From positions 69,766,501-69,830,500 of the forward strand of contig CM044316.1 of NCBI GenBank assembly GCA_024291935.2: a DNA stretch of 64,000 nucleotides, read 5' to 3'. The notes beneath the pieces are model-generated. The model was not told the origin of the DNA. It saw only the letters and a program-made list of their open reading frames with translations, and ran no database searches. The position numbers and the translations under genes are program-made. This stretch comes from Okapia johnstoni (Eukaryota; Chordata; Mammalia; Artiodactyla; Giraffidae). How positions within the stretch are numbered: the first letter of the stretch is position 1; every line of letters begins with the position of its first letter. Shown here one piece after another: positions 56,320 to 64,000 of the stretch.

Positions 56320-56545
56320 AGACATATGTAACCATTCCACTGACCAACTGGGAAGTCTTGAGCAAATTATATTAACTCCTCTAAGCCTAGGTTTTCTGAA
56401 CTATAAAACATCGATCACAATAACTACCTCATAGGTTTAAGGATCGAATGAGATCAAACACATAACGTCATTAGTAGAGGCTCATGCTGCTGCTCCTGCT
56501 GCTAAGTCGCATAGAGGCTCATAGTGAGTTCTTAATTATCATTTA
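56320..56545 (+). mobile_element. MIR SINE carrying a micro-insertion
   Basis: Sense: gggaagtcttgagcaaatta, ctcctctaagcctaggtttt, ctgaactataaaacatcgat, aactacctcataggtttaag, then the 3' end. A 26-bp Bov-A2 tail is inserted at 56486-56511. Confidence 0.75.
56486..56511 (-). mobile_element. 26-bp Bov-A2 tail insertion
   Basis: The insert is only the antisense (CAG)n terminus plus the adjacent gacttagc-type word (gctgctgctcctgctgctaa, gtcgca). It is flanked by perfect 11-bp duplications tagaggctcat at 56475-56485 and 56512-56522. It is therefore a complete retroposition event that copied about 25 bases before stopping. Confidence 0.9.
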
Positions 56546-56567
56546 AACCAGTGAATTTGGGCTTCCT

Positions 56568-56676
56568 TGGACTTCCTTGGTGATTGGTGGTTAAGGCTTC
56601 ACCTTTCAATTCAGAGAGTGTGGGTACAATCCCTAGTCATGGACCTAAGATCCCACATGCCTCGAGGCTGAAAACC

Positions 56677-56711
<35 letters not shown>

Positions 56712-56812
56712 CAGAAGCATGATTGTAACAAATTCATAAAAACTTTTAACAATGGTCCACACTGAAAAAGAAATCTTTAAAAGAAAGAAATAAATAAGCC
56801 AGTAAATTCTAA
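56568..56812 (+). mobile_element. CHR-2-type tRNA SINE
   Basis: Head acttccttggtgattggtgg, B-box-like gtacaatccctagtcatgga, an A-run (56684-56711), then the second tail segment tgattgtaacaaattcataa and caatggtccacactgaaaaa. The head carries a short duplication (gcttccttggacttccttgg). Confidence 0.9.
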
Positions 56813-56867
56813 GCATATCATAAGCCCTAAATGGAATCCCTGATCCTCATCACTCTTTCAGTTAACC

Positions 56868-57075
56868 TTGTGATTCTAAACAGAGGTTGGTTCTCCTCTC
56901 TGGGGATGAGTGGCAATGTCTGTATTTGATTGTCCTGAACAAGGAGGGCGCTATTGACAGTCCAGTTGGGAGAGGCAGGAGACACACTGCTAAACATCCT
57001 GGAGCACAAGGCAGCCCCACACAACAGAGCATGATCACGCCTCAGTGTCAGTAGCGCCACTGCTGAGAAAAGCCC
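56868..57075 (+). mobile_element. MER20 (hAT-Charlie)
   Basis: gattctaaacagaggttggt, gatgagtggcaatgtctgta, a diverged middle, gctaaacatcctggagcaca, aggcagccccacacaacaga and a tgagaaaagcccctc-like end. More diverged than the copy at 53.8 kb but in the same orientation. Confidence 0.75.
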
Positions 57076-58850
57076 TCTGTTACCCACAGAGGGACAGAGG
57101 TAAGCAAAGCCAGAAATTTTTCTTGAGGATTTAGGTACCTCCCAGTATACTGAGTCTCTCAAATATTGATGTTGAGCCCCCTTGTCAGAATCCATCGACT
57201 AGGAGCCAAATCATTTCCTTTGGAACAGAGCCACATGCAGGAAAACCTGATGCAGCCTGATTAACCTATTAAAGCACATTGCTTTCTTTAATATCAAAGA
57301 GAGCTAGGTTCTTTGAAATGTAAAACATCATAAGTGAAAGAATAGCGCCTGCACTTCCCGCAGGAGCACAAGGTCATTGCATAAACAACGCTGATTCCCC
57401 TATTAATTTTACTCCGATCTGCAGGAGACCACAACGGTTGGGGAGAGAGAAGAGACCAGAAAAAGGTTAGATTTTGGCTGCCCATGACTGAGGTCAAAAA
57501 AGATAGTAGCTGTCCACAGCCCAAAAGAGATGCTGGAAATGAATGTGCTTACAGCTGGTAGAAGGATCAGGCAGGAAACCCCTCTCTCTTGTCTCCTTGA
57601 GAGACTGGAGATGCTGCAAGAGAAAGCATTAACTTCCCAGGTACTACTGCAAAAATAAGGGCGAGGAGGCGAGTGTGAGGTTTTATTCTTACTGTGAACA
57701 GATTAAGCAGACACCAATTTACACCTCATTGTTAAGAGTAACTTTTTTTCCCACAAGTGAGACCACATTTACATCTTTTGTAATTAAGCTAAAGAAATTT
57801 GAAAAATGACATTTTCCCCGTCGCCCGTCATGAAGTAAATATTTTATGTGAAGTGGGATCAAATGCTAAAATATATACATGAGAATCACTAAAAAAAAAA
57901 AAAAAAATGATCCCAAGTCCTGGTGCCTCCTTCAGCCTCCTCATCTGCTGGGCTGGGCTAACAGTTCTGCCTGTCGGTGTTTTGGTTTTATAAAAGGCCA
58001 GGGATGACTAACTGAAGCAGTTCAGGAGATGGTGGGAGGGGTGAAGCAGAGGACTTGCTATTCCAAAGGGCTGGATGTTGCCAGCTCCTCAGAAAGCAGG
58101 GGCCACAGCAGTGACTAGCACATGCTCCCCGACATTCAGGGGGCCACCATCCATCAGCAGGAACTTGGGCTGCAGTAGCATCCCACCATACTTCTCCTGC
58201 CTACTTTGCTTTTGGGCAATTTTCATCTTTTGGAAAATTGAACACAGAGAACAGTACATTAAGAGCTCTAACAGACCAACATCCTTTATTGCCCACACAG
58301 GAAAATCTAAATGGGCAAAGAAACATGTTTTTTTCCCCCTAACAATAGAGTTTGCATGGCCGCTGTAAACAAAACAATTACTGAGCCAGATAATAAATAA
58401 TTGCAGAGCAACAGGGAAAATGAGGTGTGGGCAAGGAGGAAAATGGATGGCTGTGGATGAGATTTACACAAAGATGGAATCGGTGAGGTGAAGTGAAGTC
58501 TTCCCAGGTCACGTTTGTTTGACAGTAACCAAAGTGAATTATTGGCAGCACACCTGTATTGCAAGCTGGAGGCCGCACCGCCAGCCCAGGCTATGCTTTT
58601 GGAAGATGGACTTTTTCACAAAATAAAGTATTCAAATGGGAGCTTGGGCCATCTTTCTGATTGGTCTAATCAAGTGCTAGCTTTTTAAGGAAACTGACAG
58701 CAAGCCTTGAAATATGCATGCTTATGGAGTGTGAATGGCAACACATCACGCCTCTGGGTGCACGCCTAGGTCCTGTAACAGGTGTTCATTGGTCTGCATC
58801 CTCAACCCTGACATCAACATGAAAAGACAAAGCCTCAGATATATTTTTCT
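57076..58850. other. 1.8-kb SINE-free block, candidate regulatory element
   Basis: I recognise no repeat apart from an A-run at 57892-57907. Segments 57640-57860 and 58090-58740 are evenly complex and dense in factor-like words: GTAAACA (forkhead-like, 58365-58371), AACAATAG (SOX-like, 58341-58348), TTGATTAG-like and TTGACAG (58519-58526). No coding frame is convincing; frames on opposite strands overlap. Enhancer activity is inferred from repeat exclusion and motif density, not shown. Confidence 0.35.
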
Positions 58851-58851
58851 T

Positions 58852-59001
58852 TCAGTTCAGTTCAGTCGTTCAGTCCTGTCCAACTCTCTGCGACCCCAAG
58901 GACTGCAGCACGCCAGGCTTCCCTGTCCATCACCAACTCTGGAGCTTGCTCAAACTCATGTCCATCGAGTCGGTGATGCCATCCAACCATCTCATTTGGT
59001 G
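58852..59001 (-). mobile_element. BovB LINE 3' end, 150 bp
   Basis: Antisense: ttcagttcagttcagtcgtt, cagtcctgtccaactctctg, ttccctgtccatcaccaact, gtccatcgagtcggtgatgc, catccaaccatctcatt. Very close to the family sequence, so probably young. A 161-codon frame across it is incidental. Confidence 0.95.
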
Positions 59002-59424
59002 AAACAAGTACAAGCACATTACAAACTTGATCTTCCAACAAAAGACCAGTTTTATCCTTTGGATGCATCTTTCTCTTTGGATCTTTTGCTTTTTCTATCC
59101 AAGCAGGCCAAGAAGGTCTCCTTTTCTTCCCTTGGGGTCCTCCTTAGCCTTTCCAGGGTGGCTCCTCTGGTGCTGAGTCACTTCTCTTTGCTTTTGATTG
59201 CAGCCCTCACTACCTGCTGAAGAGAACTGCTGATAAAATACTGCCCAAAGAACCTCCTTGACCTTCTCTTTCCCTTGACCACGAGGCCACCTCTGTGCTC
59301 TGTCAGATGAGGGCCCATAAATCTTTGGAAGTTGCATCAGCTGTGTGCCCTTACGGACTCTATTCTCTCTCAACATCATTCCACATAGAATCCAATTGGA
59401 GCACCTTTGGAGCCCAGGAGGATT
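59002..59424. other. Single-copy stretch
   Basis: Frames open on both strands over SINE-free DNA but show no motif. Nothing else recognised. Confidence 0.4.
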
Positions 59425-60200
59425 TGTTTCATAATTCAGCAAATATTTATTAAATCTATCCTAAGTATCAGGCATGGGATTTGGTGCTGGAAATCCAAGA
59501 GTAAACCAAAAAACCATTCTTTACCTTCTTGGAATTTGAAAAAAGTGAAAATGTTAGTCTCTCAGTCATATCCAACTCTTTTTGACTCCACGGACTGTAA
59601 CCCACTAGGCCTCTGTGTCCGTGGAATTCTTCAGGCAAGAATACTGGAGTGGGTAGCTATTCCCTTCTCCAGGGGGTCTTATTGACCCAGTGATCTGACC
59701 CAGGTCTTCCACATTGCAGGCAGATTCTTTACCATCTGAGTCACATTTTGGTAAAGGGATAAGACAAGGAACAAATTAAGCAGACAGTAGTGATTTAGAC
59801 GTGTTAAGTGCATTGGAGAAAGAACCAAAAGCGGGTGGATGGGGAATTTGAGGTGAGGGATGATGTAGTTGTAAACAGAGTAGGCATCATTGAGAAAAAA
59901 AAATGATATGAGAGGAAACTCTCAAATGAGATAAGAGTATAATCCTTGTTCACAAGGAAGAACATTCTAGAAAGAGGCATGTGTAGCTGCCAGGGAGACA
60001 ATGAGGGAGAAATTAGTAGGATTTGGGATCTAAAAAACTGCAAGAGGATGAAGCATGTCCCGTCTTTAGAATATTGCAAGGGTTTTGGCTTTAACTCTAG
60101 AAGAGAGAGGAGTTCTTAGAGGGAGGGTGTTGAGCAGAGGAGTGAGATTATCTGTTTTAAATTATGAAAAGATTCACTCTGAAGAACTGATAATAATGAG
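59425..60200 (-). mobile_element. L2 LINE fragment split by Bov-tA
   Basis: Antisense left: aattcagcaaatatttatta, gcatgggatttggtgctgga, aaccattctttaccttcttg. Right of the SINE: ataagacaaggaacaaatta, gcattggagaaagaacc, agagtaggcatcattgag, then ggagtgagattatctgtttt. A long L2 piece. Confidence 0.7.
59545..59744 (-). mobile_element. Bov-tA SINE in L2
   Basis: Antisense tail (gtgaaaatgttagtctctca) to head (ccatctgagtcac). The end of the head is missing. Confidence 0.9.
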
Positions 60201-60205
60201 GAGGA

Positions 60206-60650
60206 GCCTGTATCAGTTACCTATTGCTAAATAAACCACACTAAAACCTGCTGGCTTGAAACAAGAATTTATTTCTCTGATTTTAGTGTGTTGATTGGTC
60301 AGGTCTCCCGCTGGGCTTGTCCGCCCTCATCCAGTTATGTCCAGCTGGTGGGTCAGGTGATGGATGGACTCCAAGAAATGGTTGGGCCTTTCTTTGTCTT
60401 TTTCTGTCATCTTTCATCTTCCAGGAGGTCAGACAAGGCTTTCTTTTATGGAAGTGGCACCCTTCCAACAGGGCAAGCCCTGGATCCCAAGTGCTTATGA
60501 TACCTTTACTTGTATGGTGTTTGCTCACATCTCATTGGCCAAAGCAAGTCACGAGGCCAATCCCAGGGTCGGTGTGGGCCAAGACTACATAGGAATACAG
60601 ATGCATGAAGGTCAGATCCATTGGAAGTCTTTCTTGTTGCAATCTGACAC
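60206..60650 (-). mobile_element. Old LTR-like repeat
   Basis: The left edge, tatcagttacctattgctaa with tggcttgaaacaagaattta, and the right part, catctcattggccaaagcaa with gtcacgaggccaatccca, are words of a widespread mammalian repeat that I believe to be LTR-derived. Family not certain. Confidence 0.45.
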
Positions 60651-61300
60651 AGGAACCAAAAGTGGAAATCACGGAGAGCAATTAGGAGGCTCTTCAATAA
60701 TAAAGAAAAGAAATGATGATAGATTGCACCAGGGTGATGACAATGGAAGTTTTAAGACGTGCCTAGATTCTGAATGTAGTTGGAAGGATAACCTTATTTG
60801 TATTCTCTCAAGTCACTAGGACAAGACTATTAAGTGTCTAGGGATGGGCAATATTCTTCTTATGCATAAGATGATATCAAAATAAAGTAAATGAGGTCAG
60901 AGATATGTTTCCCTGATTGCCAATAATAATTCAATGAGTTTTCTGAACAATTGTAAACTTCATAATTCACTTAGTGCTGTGACTGTACACGGCACCCTGT
61001 CAATACCATCATCAGCTAATATTTATTGAACATCCTTTGAGTACATGATATTGCACTCACAGCAACAGAGGTGAGCTGCATTAATTCCTTGAGCCAATGC
61101 AGGATTATTGAGTGGTTTATTGCCTCAATCTATTAATTGGTGCCCCAGAAGCCTCAGGGAAAGCATTCAGCTTCCAGAATACAATTTCTTCTTCCCTCAA
61201 AGTAGACTTAGCTCTGGTAGAATCTGACTGCACAAGAAAAATAGAGAGTTCTCCATTTTTATGAGTACACTAATGTTTTCTATTAATCTTATTATCAGAA
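60651..61300. other. Mostly unassigned
   Basis: A MIR- or L2-like word (gctaatatttattgaacatc) lies at 61016-61035; otherwise nothing recognised. Confidence 0.4.
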
Positions 61301-61304
61301 ACTG

Positions 61305-61445
61305 GGAGCTGCTCGTCCCATTTATTGGATGGAGAAGCGGAGGTGGGTAGTGGTTAAGTGAACTGACCGACGCCACGTACTGAGGCGGTGGTCGATCTGA
61401 GTCTGAAGCACAGAAACTTTTTCTATTGTGCCACACTGCCTCTCA
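61305..61445 (-). mobile_element. MIR SINE 5' part
   Basis: Antisense: gtcccatttattggatggag, aagcggaggtgggtagtggt, a degenerate middle, then ctattgtgccacactgcctc, the complement of the MIR start. Confidence 0.75.
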
Positions 61446-62700
61446 GTGGTGCACACGATTCCCCTTTTTCTTTCACACTAATGCACTGTCATGAAAACTC
61501 CTTTTACAAGATTTATCACACATCCGTACTCTTCCAAGGAGTGTGTAACACACTGTTCTTTGACATCTGCACAGTCTAATCACTGGAAAAGTGGTTTGTT
61601 TGTTTGCATTATTTTTTAAGCCCCTTATCACAGGGGATTTGTCAGCTGTTAAAATCATCACGTTTTTGTGTTAGTTAAATTCTCGTCAGAAAGATGTTGT
61701 TGATTTCAGAGTGCATCTAGATATCTAGGAACCTGCGCATGAAATGAACAATTTAATTGAGATCCTTATTTTCATTTTGTTCTAGAAACAGTGATTCAGT
61801 GACGATTGTTTTGATTGATCATTCTTTTTGAGAGAGTTCTACCTTTTTAAACATTTTTTTTTAAATGAGAGAATTCAATTTGGAGCTAAGAAAGACGGTG
61901 GGTGTAAGGGGGCAGTTTAAATGCAGAATGTATTTGTAAATCTTGCAAGTTGCACCCTTAAATGTCACACACTCTGAGAGGCACTTGAGTGTGTACCCTC
62001 TAGAACGTCTGTTTGTTGTAATTCCATCACATTACATATTTTAGTGCATATCTCTTCCTAGCAGCTTCCAGAGCTTTTCAGATATTCCGCATCAGAAATT
62101 GCACTGTTTTATCCTGGATTTTACAAATAGCAACCAGATTATTGTAAAACAGAACTATCTGATAAGTAAGGTTGCGAATTGCTTTTGTGATTGTCATAGG
62201 TAAGAGTATTGAAGAAACTGGCAAACAGCGTAGTACACTGGTTACAGTAAAAATAAAACCTGTAGCAGTGAATGCGTTTTTCTGATGAATACGTTCAAGG
62301 CTGTGATCATTGTGCAACTTCTGGTTGGATGCTTTCAAATGTTCCGTATTGAAAAACATCAGTAACAAGAACCAAATAGTCCACCAAAGCCTGTATTCAA
62401 CTCAACGGAGAGGAACGTAAATTCTTAGAGTTTCATTGAGGCCAACTCGATTCGATCCACCATGGCAAACAGAGAATTGAGGTTCTCTCTTGATTTGCCT
62501 TCCATTTGTACTTTAGGATTAGGCGGCTGCCACTTCGGTTTTCACGTAAGGGGGTATTCAAATCACTATGCAAAACAGAAACGGAAAACAGACAGGACTG
62601 GCTTCCCTTCAGCAGAAAAACCCAAAATGCCTGAACATGATAATCAATGTGAACAATTTTATAAGCAAAATAATTTGTTTTAATTGGCTAAATAAGATCT
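61446..62700. other. 1.25-kb repeat-free block, candidate regulatory element
   Basis: No repeat recognised. The part at 61680-62560 is evenly complex, with homeodomain-like words (caatttaattgaga) and scattered CpG. A 73-codon plus frame at 62462-62683 starts in a good vertebrate initiation context (ccaccatggc) but has no known domain and no visible transcript structure, so I leave it uncalled. Confidence 0.35.
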
Positions 62701-63534
62701 GATATAATTAGAATATTCGATAAACTAATTTCAGGAAACTATATCACCAACCTTTAATCATCTTATATACTTGTTGGAGTTTTGGAAACAGATATGAAAA
62801 TGGACCTGAATTATCTCATCTTTACAGTAAGAAGAACACATGAAGGGTTTTTTGAAACTTCAGTGGTTATAACCTTATATTTTGGAGAATTTTTTTTTCT
62901 TTTTGAAAATCAGTACTTTATAGATAGTTTCAACATCCTGAATCTCTAGAAGGGTGAAAAAAACTTTCCTAAGAAAGCTCCTGTATTCAAGGAGTAAGGC
63001 TTATTAAGATGAGGTATCTTTCACCATGTTCTCTTCCATCCTATCCCCCCTAAGAAAAGACTAACCTCCCAAATAAGCAGATAATCAGATCTGAATGACC
63101 CCATAGGTGAGACCCTATGGAACTGAGAAAACTTTTCTCTAAGGATTAGTTGCTTACAGGTCAGTATAAGCTGACTTTCAACTAATACGTTAATGATTAG
63201 GGGAAAAAAATGATAATCTTCCAGAAGACAGACAATCTTCCTGCCTGCATATCTCAATTTGGTGGAGCGAGTTAATTTCAACATTAGCTGAAATACTGGT
63301 TGATTCTGAACATGTGCTCAGAAATACATACACTGAGACAAAGGGAATGGCCTTTCACCTAATGGCAGAATAAGCTACAAAAAAATTCTGTTTGCCACTA
63401 TTCTAGCAGGATCCTAACAACAGTTTTCTAAAGGCCAAGGGCTGTATTAGATGCTTTTGAACATAATTTCTGAATAATAGAATTTTATACCTATCCATAC
63501 TTTCAGTATAAACATCAATCAACATGTTATTTAT
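62701..63534. other. Single-copy stretch
   Basis: AT-rich; no gene or repeat recognised. Confidence 0.4.
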
Positions 63535-63575
63535 ATACATATATAATGTAATATATATATTATACACACACACTA
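63535..63575. repeat. TA/CA microsatellite
   Basis: Short imperfect TATA run followed by ACACACACAC. Confidence 0.85.
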
Positions 63576-64000
63576 TGTACAAGATAGTACTCAAAAGAAT
63601 AGCAATACATATTATATATTAAAAAGTAAAGGCACTTAGTGCCTATAGTTTTCCAGAAACTTAACATCTAAATGATGAAATAAGAATAACCTAGAGATTT
63701 TAGAAGAATAACAGTTCACTAACAGTTTGAGATATCCAAAGCCAGGACAAGATAAATTTGGAAAATTACATCTAATAAAAAGTTTCAGGCAAAGGGTGCT
63801 TTGAAATTAGAGAAAAGAGCATTTACCATGAGCTAATATAATCTAGAAAGGATTCTTTGAGGAAATGTTATTGTGAACAAAGGGTATCATATATTTAACA
63901 AAATTAATTCCATGAGAAATAACATGGGAAAGTGGCAGAGTACAAAATATATGTGGGTGAATATACACCAGTCATGTGGGTATCAAAAAAGTCTCCAGAA
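63576..64000. other. Unassigned AT-rich end of window
   Basis: No feature recognised. Confidence 0.4.

Noticed and set aside
56827..57195. 122-codon minus-strand frame
   Set aside because: Largely the complement of MER20; no protein family.
58735..59220. 161-codon plus-strand frame
   Set aside because: It crosses an antisense BovB tail; the flanks show no domain or splice structure.
59095..59442. 115-codon minus-strand frame
   Set aside because: No domain; the same DNA is open in other phases as well, and no splice or promoter context is visible.
60364..60819. 151-codon plus-strand frame
   Set aside because: Starts inside an old LTR-like repeat and shows no domain; the overlap with frames in two other phases suggests chance.

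Overview
This window is nuclear DNA of a ruminant, most likely a bovid. The evidence is its repeats: about fifteen Bov-tA SINEs (a tRNA-Glu-like head fused to a Bov-A body), Bov-A2 SINEs, five pieces of the RTE-type LINE BovB, CHR-2-type SINEs found in whales, hippos and ruminants, and several 3' ends of young artiodactyl L1. Beneath these lies an older mammalian layer of MIR, L2, L1M, MLT1-type LTRs, MER5-like and MER20 hAT elements, many of them split by younger insertions. The species cannot be named from sequence alone.

I found no protein-coding gene, rRNA, tRNA, CRISPR array or bacterial-type operon. Open frames are short (188 codons at most). The longest ones lie inside SINEs or BovB, and the rest show no family signature. 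The only recognisable protein-coding remnant is a broken BovB reverse transcriptase at about 26.65-27.54 kb. The window reads as intergenic or deep intronic DNA.

Layout: 0-5.6 kb holds a 52-bp tandem duplication, MIR, CHR-2, an old L1, and a ruminant ERV LTR (minus strand, with a 50-bp minisatellite after its poly-A signal) split by a Bov-tA. 5.6-13.6 kb is mostly single-copy with scattered L2, SINEs and microsatellites, and one possible conserved block near 11.8-12.0 kb. 13.6-22 kb contains BovB tails, MLT1 LTRs and a strongly nested MIR/L1/MER5/Bov-A2/MLT1 zone. 22-27.6 kb contains L2, four L1 3' ends and the largest BovB fragment. 27.6-29.2 kb is SINE-free with a pocket of 20 CpGs. 29.57 kb carries an 80-bp mariner-type hairpin resembling the cattle mir-2284/2285 family. 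33-36 kb is single-copy, with a 79-bp dispersed duplication and a cluster of palindromic homeodomain-type sites. 36-57 kb mixes MIR, L2, MER5, MLT1, MER20 and SINEs, including two tiny SINE insertions (26 and 41 bp) flanked by intact target-site duplications. 57-59 kb and 61.5-62.7 kb are SINE-free and rich in transcription-factor-like words, so they are candidate regulatory elements.

I found no new multi-gene system. The observations most worth checking are the mariner hairpin, the homeodomain-site cluster, the CpG pocket, the two micro-SINE insertions and the LTR minisatellite.
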